In this document: positions 36,334 through 45,024 of the stretch, one piece after another
Layout: each line of letters starts with the position of its first letter
How positions within the stretch are numbered: position 1 is the first letter of the stretch
Assembly (NCBI RefSeq): GCF_000967915.1
Contig: NC_022549.1
Coordinates: 1,662,366-1,726,365, forward strand
Origin: Paracholeplasma brassicae
GTDB taxonomy: Bacteria; Bacillota_I; Bacilli_A; Acholeplasmatales; UBA5453
Direction of reading: 5' to 3'
Length of the DNA: 64,000 nt
Program-made: the position numbers and the translations under genes
Notes under the pieces: generated by a model
Databases searched by the model: none
What the model saw: only the letters and a program-made list of their open reading frames with translations
What the model was told of the DNA's origin: nothing

Positions 36334-37845
36334 TTATATTATGTAGATAATGTTATCAAGATTAACTTTTCCATTCAATACTTCTATCTTGATAATCACA
36401 TTTGATTGATTAATATCAAATGTATATGTCTTGAAGTCAGTCGTTAGTAAGTCGATTGAATCTAGCAGTATAAACTCATCAGTTACGTTAATATATATGT
36501 TGATGATACTATCATACGAGAAGTAAACCTCTGATCCAAAAAGTCTAGCATCAAACGATAACATTCTAACATATGAAAAGGGATCAACGTTATACATATA
36601 ACTAACCGGTGTACTAAAGTAATCATCCTTATCACCTCTAAATCTAGCCACAACCGATCCATTACTATCACTCATGTAGTTCATTTCTTTTTCTTGATGC
36701 ATGACTAAGGTGTGTACTTCTTTTAATACAAATTGCATGCCGTTTAATTCATGAATAGTTTCTTCATTGTCAAAGTCGAATAACTCAGATTCAAAGTCAA
36801 CACTTGTTGTTTTATGCTCAGTTTGTCCACTTAGATTAGTCTTAAATATGATGTCATCAACTGTTAAACGATGACCACTACTAATTTCAATTCTAAACGT
36901 AAAATCACCTGAAACATTTAAATTAGAAAGCATAAAAGTCTTTCCTTTATTTGCTTCATCGTCATCTAAGAAACTGAATGTTTCAATCAATGTATCATTA
37001 ACAAATACTTTGATTCTAGCGTTGTTTGCTTTATCTGATCCACCACCTTGTGGATAAGTTGATTTTGGTGAAAATGGTAACCTTGCTTTAAACGATACTT
37101 CAGATATGCCATCAACACCATTGGTTAATTCTATAAATCCTAACCCTGCATCACCTAAGTCATTCCCAAAACCACCAATGGTGATCGCATTACCATTTGC
37201 TTTTAAACCAATATCGATTCTACCGTTTAATACATCATACGTAAAACCTTTAACTGAAATATAATCAAAATCTTCATATGAACTAAAATTACCACCACCG
37301 TCTTTGATGACTTGAAGTTCTTCAAAATCCTCTGTGTGATATGAATCTTCGATATTTTCCTCTATCTTTTCCCATATCGCTTTTAAGGTTAGCCCATTTA
37401 AAGGCATATGCGTTGGTAGTTCTTTATCCCATTTAACAAATCGATGTCCTAATTTTTCAGGTATACTGGTGATTGATAACTCGCTTAAATAAGGTTGTTT
37501 AACATCAGCCATTGAAGTTCCACCATCTGTATCAAACGAAACCGTATAATGATTTGTCTCCCATAATGCTTTTAGATTAATGTCATGATTAGGCATCACT
37601 TCAGGTAACGTTTGATCCCAACTTATAAATGTATGACCAACTTTAGATGGCTCATCGCTTAAATCGATGATGTCACCTTCTTTTAACTCAACCGGTTTAA
37701 TTTCATCGCCGCCATCTGTATCAAATGAAATCAAATAAGTATCTAAATCCTTTTCAATGTCATTGTCTTTTTGACAAGCCACTAACCCAAGGCTCATCAT
37801 AAAAACCAACAATACAAATAACAACTTTTTCATGCTAATATTCAT
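36334..37845 (-). CDS. Large lipoprotein with two InlB-type repeats
   Basis: 503 residues. ATG at 37845 preceded by AAAGGAG. Lipobox in MSLGLVACQ. Two Listeria-Bacteroides repeats: about 38-95 (SFDTDGGDEIKPV...GHTFISWDQTLP) and 96-160 (SFDTDGGTSMADV...GHRFVKWDKELP). The rest (165-503) contains two beta-sandwich regions that look like carbohydrate-binding or jelly-roll modules (SYEDFDYISVKGFTYDVLNG, ...HRLTVDDIIF, and a second copy ending KVNLDNIIYII). A surface-exposed adhesin or binding protein; no catalytic motif seen. Confidence 0.8.
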   Translation of the reverse strand: MNISMKKLLFVLLVFMMSLGLVACQKDNDIEKDLDTYLISFDTDGGDEIKPVELKEGDIIDLSDEPSKVGHTFISWDQTLPEVMPNHDINLKALWETNHYTVSFDTDGGTSMADVKQPYLSELSITSIPEKLGHRFVKWDKELPTHMPLNGLTLKAIWEKIEENIEDSYHTEDFEELQVIKDGGGNFSSYEDFDYISVKGFTYDVLNGRIDIGLKANGNAITIGGFGNDLGDAGLGFIELTNGVDGISEVSFKARLPFSPKSTYPQGGGSDKANNARIKVFVNDTLIETFSFLDDDEANKGKTFMLSNLNVSGDFTFRIEISSGHRLTVDDIIFKTNLSGQTEHKTTSVDFESELFDFDNEETIHELNGMQFVLKEVHTLVMHQEKEMNYMSDSNGSVVARFRGDKDDYFSTPVSYMYNVDPFSYVRMLSFDARLFGSEVYFSYDSIINIYINVTDEFILLDSIDLLTTDFKTYTFDINQSNVIIKIEVLNGKVNLDNIIYII

Positions 37846-37878
37846 CAGAAATACTCCTTTATCGATGTGATGAATATA

Positions 37879-38148
37879 TTATAACATGTATATAATTAAT
37901 TTTCGATGATAAATTACTTGATTAAAACGACTGTTCACAACAAGTGTTTTTAAAGTTTTTACATTAATCTGTTTTCCGCCACAACTACTCAAACAAGCCA
38001 TTAGAGCATTTGTCCCTAATGGAAAAGCGCTTAAATCTTTATTGTTTATTACCATTGGGTATTTTTTATCTAATCTTTCTGTAAATATTGTAAACCCTAA
38101 TTCAAATAGAAATGCAATTACTTCTTCTAAGTCATCACCTAAAGACAT
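37879..38148 (-). CDS. Short open frame, unknown, probably a remnant
   Basis: 89 residues (MSLGDDLEEVIAFLFELGFT...). No ribosome binding site is visible before the ATG. The frame is open upstream to 38211 (KQYSTKGSNHGQLH) without a start codon, so it may be a fragment. It lies at the edge of the IS66-bounded segment. I do not recognise it. Confidence 0.3.
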   Translation of the reverse strand: MSLGDDLEEVIAFLFELGFTIFTERLDKKYPMVINNKDLSAFPLGTNALMACLSSCGGKQINVKTLKTLVVNSRFNQVIYHRKLIIYML

Positions 38149-38253
38149 ATGAAGTTGTCCGTGATTACTGCCTTTTGTTGAATACTGCTTAACTAAAATC
38201 TTAAGTCTCTATTCTATATTGGAACAATTTATGAGGCAATGCACACTATATTA

Positions 38254-38324
38254 CAAAAAAACTGCAACTTTTCTCACATAGTTAATTATGTGTAAAAAGT
38301 TGCAGCCACTAATTTAAACTTTTA
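38254..38324. repeat. Palindromic repeat unit, copy 1
   Basis: 44-base near-perfect palindrome 38262-38305 (arms CTGCAACTTTT and AAAAGTTGCAG) preceded by seven A's and followed by CCACTAATTTAAACTTTTA. A second unit with the same flanks is at 46452-46521, but the middle of the palindrome is inverted there. It abuts an IS66-like terminus at 38325. Confidence 0.75.
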
Positions 38325-38614
38325 GTAAGCGTCAAATAACAGACGTAAAAAAAGACCTGATCGCTCAGATCTTAGCTGTTACTTAAACAAGGTGATGGTT
38401 AGTCAGTTCCGTTATTCATATGAAATTTAGTTATCATCTTTTCACTATAAGGCATTAACTCGTCTAGTTTTAGCTCATTTACTTTTGAATTAGTTAATAG
38501 CTCTAAGATGTAGGTGTAGTACTTATAAGGATTTAACTCATTCATCAAACAACTTTGTGTGATTGAATATAATAGCGCACTTGAATCTGCACCATTTGGT
38601 GTATTAGAAAACAA
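38325..38614 (-). pseudogene. IS66-family TnpC C-terminal remnant with terminal repeat
   Basis: 38399-38614 encodes FSNTPNGADSSALLYSITQS, MNELNPYKYYTYILELL and ELMPYSEKM, the C-terminal part of IS66 TnpC (DDE_Tnp_IS66_C region). It has no start. About 70 bases after its stop comes GTAAGCGTC (38325-38333), which matches the typical terminal bases of IS66-family elements, in the right orientation for the right end of this element. Everything upstream in the transposase is lost. Confidence 0.75.
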
Positions 38615-38738
38615 CTAGTTCATTACCCACGTTATCTTTTAAATCATAGATAATTGATCTTTCATTGGCTGCCTTTTTGATTGCCTCATTAAGTGAATGA
38701 TATATTATTTTTCTTCATTTATTTTGATATAATAAATT

Positions 38739-39417
38739 CTAAAACCTCATTATTTCATCCTTAAATTGTTCGATATTTACTATCTCAATTGTCTTGTGGT
38801 TCAATGTTATAATTAGTCCTAACGACTCTAGTTCTTTAAGTTTACGACTAAATGTTTCAGGTGTTAAACCAACTTGTTTTGCTAGATTTTGTTTGGTTGT
38901 TTTAAATGTAACAATCCCGTTTTTATGATTTTCTAACAATAAGTGAGCCACACGATAAATGGCTTTTTGAATATTAGTATTTTCGATTAGTTCTTCAGCT
39001 TTTACTAATCTCTTTGATAATTCAGTCATCATTTTAAACGATAACTCAGGTGAGGTAACCATCAGCTTCTTTAGTTCGTCTTTGTCGACTAAACATATCA
39101 CTGCATCCTCAATCACTTCAGCAGTTGATGACATCAATTCCTCACTAAAAATAGCCATCTCACCAAAGAAATCACCTTTTTCAAGAATTCTAATGACTTG
39201 TTCTTTACCCTCATCATTGAACTTACTCACTTTAACTTTACCCCGATGAATGACATATAAGCTATTAAGGATATCACCAGAGGTATAGATGAAACTGCCT
39301 TTAGAACGCTTTTGATGGGTGGAAATCAAACAAACCGCATCTTGCTCATCCTTAGAAAGGTTCTTAAATATCGGTACATATAAAATACAGCTTTTTGGTT
39401 CTAAGTTCTTTTTGCAT
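38739..39417 (-). CDS. Crp/Fnr-family regulator, start region frameshifted
   Basis: Cyclic-nucleotide-like domain (CILYVPIFKNLSKDEQ, GEMAIFSEELMSSTAEV) and C-terminal helix-turn-helix TTKQNLAKQVGLTPETFSRKLKELE. The recognition helix has E-x-x-S-R (ETFSR), the FNR residues that read TTGAT. The true start is the ATG at 39417 with GGAGG seven bases upstream, but it is out of frame. Removing one A from the five-A run (39409-39413) gives MQKNLEPKSCILYVPIF. The open frame up to 39464 instead starts inside the promoter. About 225 residues. A probable regulator of the metal ATPase operon next to it. Confidence 0.85.
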
Positions 39418-39435
39418 ATCAATACCTCCAACTCT

Positions 39436-39464
39436 ATTGTATGATAAAGGCTTCTTTTTGCCAA
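39436..39464 (-). promoter_or_regulatory. Promoter of the Crp/Fnr regulator gene
   Basis: Minus-strand TTGGCA (complement of 39459-39464), 17 bases, TACAAT (complement of 39436-39441), about 20 bases before the ATG at 39417. The regulator can therefore be expressed independently of the upstream ATPase operon. Confidence 0.7.
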
Positions 39465-39476
39465 GGTTTTTAATCT

Positions 39477-39704
39477 TTATTTTAGGGTTGTTTTTAAAAC
39501 ATCATAACCGATATTTTCTATTGTTTTTTGAATTTCATTAGAATCCAACTTAGAATCATCAAATGATAATTTAACTCTACTCGAATTAAACATCACTTCG
39601 ACTGAATCCTTGTCGATTCCTTCTAGACGCTTTAACCCTTTTTCAATTTTGAGTAAGCAAGAAGGGCAAGTTAATGTTTCTAATTGTAATGTCATTTGTT
39701 TCAT
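39477..39704 (-). CDS. Heavy-metal-associated (HMA) domain protein, CopZ-like
   Basis: 75 residues forming one HMA ferredoxin-like fold: MTLQLETLTCPSCLLKIEKGL has the metal-binding loop TCPSC, and ENIGYDV is the usual end. It starts four bases after the stop of the ATPase gene, which itself lacks an HMA domain, so it probably delivers or receives the metal as a separate chaperone. Confidence 0.88.
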   Translation of the reverse strand: MKQMTLQLETLTCPSCLLKIEKGLKRLEGIDKDSVEVMFNSSRVKLSFDDSKLDSNEIQKTIENIGYDVLKTTLK

Positions 39705-39708
39705 ATGT

Positions 39709-41562
39709 TTATTTCTCCTTTATATTTGTTTTTAATAGTCTCATCCCGTTTAAAATCACTACTAGAATGGATAGTTCATGAACTAACATGCCAATAGACA
39801 TTGTCATCTGACTGTTATATAGCACTTGATAAAGTAAGACAATAACGACTAATAACGAAATGATAATGTTTTGCCACATATTTCTTAAAATCTTGCCAGC
39901 AAGCCTTTTTGCAGTTGCCAAATGGTAAAGATCATGATGCATTAAGACAACATCACTTGTCTCAATCGCAACATCGGTACCACCTTTGATTGAAATACCA
40001 ATGGTTGCACTAGCTAGTGATGGTGCATCATTGATGCCATCACCAATGAAGGTTACTTTTCTACCTTCAAGTACTAATTTATCAATGAATGCCTTTTTAT
40101 CTTTTGGTAACATCCCTCCAAATCCTTGTGTCATATTAAGACTATCTTTAATTTTATCTACTGCCCCTTGGTTATCACCAGATAAAATATAAGTATCTTT
40201 AACACCTAGTTGACGTAATCTCTTTAAATCATTATTGATATTATCTCTTAATTGATCTCCAATTGAGATAACCGATAAAACTTTCTCTTCTTCTGCTAAA
40301 ATGACATATGATAATCCTTTATCTTCAAAGCGTTTAATGTCATTTAAAACTGAACTTAGTTCTACTTGATAATCATTCATTAATGCTTGATTACCAAGTA
40401 AAATGCGTTTGTCATTTATGTATCCCTTGATGCCCTGACCTTTAATAACATTTAAGTCTTTTACCTCAAAAGTACTTACATCACCTATGTAGTTAAGGAT
40501 AGATTTTGCCAGTGGATGTGTTTGAGTTTCTTCCAACGATTTATAATAGTTTTTAATCTTATCCACATTTGAATCATAAGCTATCATCTCTACAACTTCA
40601 GGAAACCCTTTCGTGAGTGTTCCTGTCTTATCAAAGATGAACACATCACTTTTGGCTAAGTCACTGATGGTCTCACTGCCTTTAAATAAAATCCCGTGTT
40701 TCGCTCCAAAACCAATGCCTGCCACATTAGATACTGGAATACCGATCACTAAAGCACCAGGACAACCTAACACTAAAATAGTCACACCAAGTTCTATATC
40801 TTTTGTTAATAACCCCATCAACAACCCAAAAATTAATACCACTGGTGTATAAAAAGTGCTAAAACGATCAATGAATTGCCATGCTCTTGATTTTTTATCT
40901 TGAGCTTCAACAACCATTTCAATGATTTTACCAAAGGTTGTATCTTCTAAAACTGCAGTAGTTTTTATCACAATATGCCCGTCGTCTAATATACTTGATG
41001 CATAAACTTGATCTGATAATGTTTTTGATACAGGTATGGATTCACCAGTTAGTGAAGCTTCACTTAAATAACCACTGCCTTCAACAATCAAACCATCCAC
41101 AGGGACTTTTTCTCCTGTTTTTACAACGACCAAATCACCAACTAGAACCTCCTCAATCGGAATTTTTACAGTCAAACCATCTTTTAACACTGCTGCTTCA
41201 AGCGGTGTTAAATCCGTTAACTCTTTGATTGCTTTTTTAGTATGATTTAGTGTTTTTTGTTCTAGAAAAGAACCAAATAGAAATAGAAATGTGACAATCG
41301 CACTTTCTTCATAGTTCTTAATAATAAATGCCCCAAGTACAGCAAGTACGACTAATACATCAATGCTAATGACTTTAATTTTTAATGCGCTGTATGCTTG
41401 AAATAAAATAGGTAATAAACCTACTATAGAAGCAATCAATAACAAAATCTCTGATATGTTTTTATTATGAGTTACATAATTATTTACAAATGCAAATACG
41501 ATCAGTATCAATGAAACTAACATCAAATGGTTTTTATGTTTATAGATAATTTTTGTGTTCAT
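39709..41562 (-). CDS. P1B-type ATPase with unusual CPG motif
   Basis: 617 residues, no N-terminal metal domain. The transmembrane metal motif is LGCPGALVIGIPV (CPG rather than CPC) and the last helix has MLVHELSILVVILNGMRLL. TGES, DKTGTLT, THPLAK and GDGINDAPS are intact, so catalysis should work. The substrate cannot be fixed: CPG is not one of the well-studied P1B motifs. The operon partners (Ric-like, HMA) and FNR-type control point to Fe or Cu handling under low oxygen or nitrosative stress; that is inference. Confidence 0.88.
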   Translation of the reverse strand: MNTKIIYKHKNHLMLVSLILIVFAFVNNYVTHNKNISEILLLIASIVGLLPILFQAYSALKIKVISIDVLVVLAVLGAFIIKNYEESAIVTFLFLFGSFLEQKTLNHTKKAIKELTDLTPLEAAVLKDGLTVKIPIEEVLVGDLVVVKTGEKVPVDGLIVEGSGYLSEASLTGESIPVSKTLSDQVYASSILDDGHIVIKTTAVLEDTTFGKIIEMVVEAQDKKSRAWQFIDRFSTFYTPVVLIFGLLMGLLTKDIELGVTILVLGCPGALVIGIPVSNVAGIGFGAKHGILFKGSETISDLAKSDVFIFDKTGTLTKGFPEVVEMIAYDSNVDKIKNYYKSLEETQTHPLAKSILNYIGDVSTFEVKDLNVIKGQGIKGYINDKRILLGNQALMNDYQVELSSVLNDIKRFEDKGLSYVILAEEEKVLSVISIGDQLRDNINNDLKRLRQLGVKDTYILSGDNQGAVDKIKDSLNMTQGFGGMLPKDKKAFIDKLVLEGRKVTFIGDGINDAPSLASATIGISIKGGTDVAIETSDVVLMHHDLYHLATAKRLAGKILRNMWQNIIISLLVVIVLLYQVLYNSQMTMSIGMLVHELSILVVILNGMRLLKTNIKEK

Positions 41563-41852
41563 TAGATTTCTTGATATCCTTGATCGATTGATTTTATATA
41601 CTCATAAACCATTTGATATGTTTCACATACATCATTAGGTACTAAGTAGTCATGTGTTAATACCCTTAAACGGTGTAATGTTTCTTTAATCCTTAGATCA
41701 TCGTTAGTTTCAAATCCTTCATATAGCTTTAAATACTGATCATAAACCTCATAAAACTCTTTATGCGATTCTCCGTGAACCTTTCTAACAATTTTGATGA
41801 TTTCTAAAAAACGTTTGTTTTCTAATACTTCTTTTCTTAATACCGCATTCAT
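41562..41852 (-). CDS. Ric/ScdA-like short protein (Fe-S cluster repair family)
   Basis: 96 residues, all helical: FLEIIKIVRKVHGESHKEFYEVYDQYLKL then LHRLRVLTHDYLVPNDVCETYQMVYEYI. The VHGxxH pattern and the C-terminal DYxVP..VCExYQ resemble short Ric proteins of streptococci and lactobacilli, related to the ScdA/YtfE iron-sulfur repair proteins. First gene of the operon; its stop overlaps the ATPase start. AGGAGGGATAAT precedes the ATG. Confidence 0.65.
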   Translation of the reverse strand: MNAVLRKEVLENKRFLEIIKIVRKVHGESHKEFYEVYDQYLKLYEGFETNDDLRIKETLHRLRVLTHDYLVPNDVCETYQMVYEYIKSIDQGYQEI

Positions 41853-41875
41853 ATTATCCCTCCTAAGACACCATC

Positions 41876-41917
41876 ATTTTATCAACTAATCCATATAAAA
41901 ACCTTGATCCAAATCAA
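41876..41917 (-). promoter_or_regulatory. Class II FNR-type promoter of the Ric-ATPase-HMA operon
   Basis: TTGATCCAAATCAA (41904-41917) is a perfect TTGAT-N4-ATCAA palindrome, the FNR consensus. On the minus strand a TAAAAT box (complement of 41876-41881) has its centre 32 bases from the centre of the palindrome, which puts the site at -41.5, the standard position for activation by Fnr/Crp proteins. No good -35 box exists, as expected for an activator-dependent promoter. It lies 24 bases upstream of the ATG at 41852. Confidence 0.8.
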
Positions 41918-42141
41918 GAAAACATCAAGATCAAAAAAAGATGGAAAGTTCACAAAGGAACTATCCACCATTAGCGTTTATAAAGTTTTAACGCTTCTTT
42001 TCTCTCTATCGTTACTCTTCTTGTGTCAATAGCGTTTTGAAAATACATTAAAAAAGCGAATTGTCTTTTTAATTAATCAATTATAAATAGAATTAAAGAT
42101 TTAAAAATCAATCGTTTAAAAGGTTTTATTTCAAATAATGA

Positions 42142-42170
42142 TTGACAATAGATTCAGGGTGCTGTAAGAT
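42142..42170 (+). promoter_or_regulatory. Promoter of the 42.2-44.7 kb operon
   Basis: TTGACA (42142-42147), 17 bases, TAAGAT (42165-42170). A perfect TATAAT also occurs at 42170-42175 but 22 bases from the -35 box. Confidence 0.45.
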
Positions 42171-42206
42171 ATAATTATCGAAAAACAATAATTTTAGGAG
42201 AGAAAT

Positions 42207-42953
42207 ATGAAAATTTTAATGTCTTATATGATCCTTTTAATGTCATTACTAGGGTATTGGTTATTTAAACCCACAGACTTAGAAGATTACTTTTTAATTG
42301 AAGCACCCAATAAGTATGAAACCTATGTGGATAGTTTAGGTTATGACGGTAAACTGCCTTACATAGCTTCTGATTTATTGAGTCACTATGAAACAGACTC
42401 TTATGTAACCTCCCTTAAAAACGTAGATTTCATTTGGGATAGTTCACTACCTTATACTTATTCTAGGGATTGGAGTCGTTATGAAAACATCGATTGGGAT
42501 GGCAAGCCTACGTTTTCTTTAGAGGGGCATCTCTTTAAATCTAGAGAGAATACATACTATTTACTATTTACTTATAATTATAACCATACCGCGCTGGGTC
42601 ATTTAGTACATCATTTTGAACTGAATGTCAGTGAGACACTTGGGTATGAGTATAAAACACATCTTGGACAACTAACTTATAGAAATAAACTGTATGGTAG
42701 TCGTATCATTTATGGTGAAAAAGAGACTTTCCCTACCCCAATCACAAATTCACCGCACAAATCCAATTTTGAAGGGGTTATCCTCTACGAGATTAATGAA
42801 ATTCCAAACAATTTCTTACAACTTAGGTTTAACGTCTATGAACAACAAGATGTATTATCTACAGTCCGTTTAGGTTTTAATAGCTTTACGAACCGTAAAA
42901 AACCCTTTATCCCACAATCTTTAGAACTTACTTACTTTTTGGAGGACAATTAA
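42207..42953 (+). CDS. Membrane-anchored extracytoplasmic protein, unknown function
   Basis: 248 residues. AGGAGAGAAAT precedes the ATG. N-terminal helix MKILMSYMILLMSLLGYWLF with no lipobox Cys serves as signal or anchor. The rest is beta-rich and aromatic (ENIDWDGKPTFSLEGHLFKS). First gene of a four-gene operon with the DUF2975/XRE pair and another large membrane protein, so it may sense or respond with them. Family not recognised. Confidence 0.65.
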   Translation: MKILMSYMILLMSLLGYWLFKPTDLEDYFLIEAPNKYETYVDSLGYDGKLPYIASDLLSHYETDSYVTSLKNVDFIWDSSLPYTYSRDWSRYENIDWDGKPTFSLEGHLFKSRENTYYLLFTYNYNHTALGHLVHHFELNVSETLGYEYKTHLGQLTYRNKLYGSRIIYGEKETFPTPITNSPHKSNFEGVILYEINEIPNNFLQLRFNVYEQQDVLSTVRLGFNSFTNRKKPFIPQSLELTYFLEDN

Positions 42954-42955
42954 TT

Positions 42956-43516
42956 ATGCAATATATGTTTATTTTACTCACATTACTCGCTATAGGCACC
43001 CTAAGTCTTTCTGTTTATATCATCTATCTAACAAAGAAAAACAATTTAACAGAAATTTTACGATTTTTCAGTAAGTTCTTAATCTTTGTTTTTTGTTTCT
43101 TTGTATTAATTTATGTAGTCTTATCACTTGTAGCCTTGTTTACTAAACCACTGAACGAGATTAGTTTGATTTTATTATTAGATATAAGTTTTAGAGGGTA
43201 CTTCTTCTACTACATATTTAAAGATGCGCTATTTTTAATGAATCAGTTAAACCATGGGATTGTGTTTGAAGAAAAGAACGCAGAAGCGGTATTAAGAATG
43301 GGTAAGAACTTCATTTTGATTACTGCGATTCAAATCCTTACTGGATTAGGAATAAGCGTAGTTAGGTATATAGGTGGAACTTATTCAAAAGAATTTATTG
43401 TTACGATCGCATCAGAACCATTAATATTCATAGTTGTTGGATTTATCCTTTATATCCTGGCACTTATTTACCGTAAAGCAATCGAAATCTATGAGGAAAA
43501 TAAACTTACTGTATGA
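42956..43516 (+). CDS. DUF2975 membrane protein
   Basis: 186 residues with four predicted helices (about 4-25, 42-66, 128-150 and 155-178). DUF2975 features: RGYFFYYIFKDALFLMNQLNHG and FEEKNAEAVLRMGKNFI. Such proteins are nearly always followed by a small XRE-type regulator, as here, where the stop overlaps the next ATG by four bases. Thought to form a membrane-linked regulatory pair; mechanism not established. Confidence 0.8.
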   Translation: MQYMFILLTLLAIGTLSLSVYIIYLTKKNNLTEILRFFSKFLIFVFCFFVLIYVVLSLVALFTKPLNEISLILLLDISFRGYFFYYIFKDALFLMNQLNHGIVFEEKNAEAVLRMGKNFILITAIQILTGLGISVVRYIGGTYSKEFIVTIASEPLIFIVVGFILYILALIYRKAIEIYEENKLTV

Positions 43517-43740
43517 TTTATGTTACTTTGACAGAAATGTTAGAAAAGAAACAAATGACGTCTAAAATGTTATGTGAGATCATTGGGATAACTGAGGCTA
43601 ACCTATCTATCTTAAGATCGGGTAAAGCCAAAGCGATAAGATTCACAACATTAAACGCTATTTGTCAAGCTTTAGAGTGTCATCCAGGAGACATTCTAAG
43701 ATATACGGAAGGTGGTCAACCCGAAGATGACATGGTTTAG
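43513..43740 (+). CDS. Small XRE-family (HTH_26, YozG-like) regulator
   Basis: 75 residues: MIYVTLTEMLEKKQMTSKML, then EITEANLSILRSGKAKAIRF-type helix-turn-helix, and CQALECHPGDILRY, the standard ending of this family. Partner of the DUF2975 protein. Overlaps its neighbours on both sides, so translation is coupled. Confidence 0.88.
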   Translation: MIYVTLTEMLEKKQMTSKMLCEIIGITEANLSILRSGKAKAIRFTTLNAICQALECHPGDILRYTEGGQPEDDMV

Positions 43741-44713
43741 TATATTCTCAATCCTAACACCTATTGTGCTTATCACAGCAATTGTTTATTTTAAAAAGAA
43801 ACGTAGGATGATTATTTCAATAGCAATTTTATGTCTCTCTTATTTAGCCTTTGAGTTTTATACTTGGACGGATGAACCTTATTATGGTTTCAACTATACA
43901 CATCTAGTCCTCGATGATAAAACGAGTGATTTTACATTATCATTAATTGATGACGTATTGTATGAGTCTTCATTGAATGAACCATTAGACTATAAACTGC
44001 TCGATTGGGGTTCTAAGCGTCTTGATTACAAACCGATTTACTTAAAAACATTGAACGCTCAGTATGATTTGGTTATTTTCTCTAGAAATAAAAACAAACA
44101 GGTGCCTTATGGTTACTACACACATGACGACTATGAATTCAATAGTGATACACAGTCGAAAATTGTGATTGTAGAAAAAAAGACTGGTAAATTATTGGAA
44201 TTTCATTCCTATGATTTAATAGGGTATACCCTAGATTTAAACAATATACTAGTCCAGGATAAAACGGTTGCACTCCCTGTATTCAAGCCGTTTACCAATG
44301 AGGTTTCATATTACTTTGCACTTTACATTGAAGATTCTGATAATTTTACATCGATTACAGAAACTTACCTATTCTTTAATATGCGTAGCAAGCTTAAATA
44401 TTATGCTTTTGGTCATGAATTTTATTTAGGTGTATTTGAAGATGGCACTATTAACTATCAATCCTTCAAGTCTGAACGAATTATTGAATATATCAAAGGA
44501 GAACCAAAAATCGTCTCTAGTAGTTATGGTGGTCGCACGTTAAATGCTTTAGATGATGAACTATACGTTCAACAAGGTTACTTCACTGTCGTAAATCGAT
44601 TATTATATATTGTGAAAAACGATTTAAAGATTTATAGAATGAATGGAAACGATTTAACTTATGTCGCTGATGTCATCGATTTGAAATCGTGGCAAACCCA
44701 AATCCCTCATTAA
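43727..44713 (+). CDS. Membrane-anchored protein of unknown function
   Basis: About 328 residues from the ATG at 43727 (MTWFSIFSILTPIVLITAIV); a GTG at 43712 is also possible. Two N-terminal helices (about 3-23 and 27-46) precede an extracytoplasmic domain of about 280 residues, beta-rich with many Tyr/Phe (SYYFALYIEDSDNF, YQSFKSERIIEYIKGE), perhaps propeller-like. It overlaps the end of the XRE gene. Last gene of the operon. Confidence 0.65.
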   Translation: MTWFSIFSILTPIVLITAIVYFKKKRRMIISIAILCLSYLAFEFYTWTDEPYYGFNYTHLVLDDKTSDFTLSLIDDVLYESSLNEPLDYKLLDWGSKRLDYKPIYLKTLNAQYDLVIFSRNKNKQVPYGYYTHDDYEFNSDTQSKIVIVEKKTGKLLEFHSYDLIGYTLDLNNILVQDKTVALPVFKPFTNEVSYYFALYIEDSDNFTSITETYLFFNMRSKLKYYAFGHEFYLGVFEDGTINYQSFKSERIIEYIKGEPKIVSSSYGGRTLNALDDELYVQQGYFTVVNRLLYIVKNDLKIYRMNGNDLTYVADVIDLKSWQTQIPH

Positions 44714-44736
44714 TTAGAGTGGAGGTCTTTTAATAA

Positions 44737-44784
44737 AAACCCTGCTATTTAGCTCTCTTAATCCTGAGCTATTTGCAGGGTTAT
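44737..44784. terminator. Two-part hairpin terminator
   Basis: AACCCTGC/GCAGGGTT outer stem and AGCTC/GAGCT inner stem, followed by ATTTTCTT on the plus strand. It ends the operon at 44713 and may also serve the minus-strand remnant. Confidence 0.65.
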
Positions 44785-44975
44785 TTTCTTATTTGGATAA
44801 AACTCTAAAAAAAGATTTATATAGCCATCTAAACGTTCTTCATTAGGTTTGAAGAACTCAAACGTAATGCCATTACATTTATCATAGTTAACACCATCAA
44901 TGCTATAGCTTTTTCTAAACCTACAAATAGGTCCTTTACAATAAGTACATTTAGCACTGTCAGTGATAAATGTAC
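44758..44975 (-). pseudogene. Cys-motif fragment, probably from a transposase
   Basis: Frame on the minus strand reading TFITDSAKCTYCKGPICRF, RKSYSIDGVNYDKCNGITFE, FFKPNEERLDGYINLF to a TAA at 44758-44760. It has no start; a TAA precedes it. The CxxC-x4-C motif looks like the zinc finger found at the end of some IS transposases; the family is not certain. The 105-residue open frame 44829-45146 in another frame is not real. Confidence 0.4.
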
Positions 44976-45024
44976 TTTAATAAATGAAGGTGTATTTCTA
45001 ATCAATAATTCATGTTTTGTCACG

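Noticed and set aside
41943-41999. Riboswitch between the Ric operon and the plus-strand operon
   Set aside because: There are small hairpins (GGAAAGTTC/GAACTATCC and AGCGTT/AACGCT) but no conserved riboswitch core, and they lie upstream of the FNR-type promoter.
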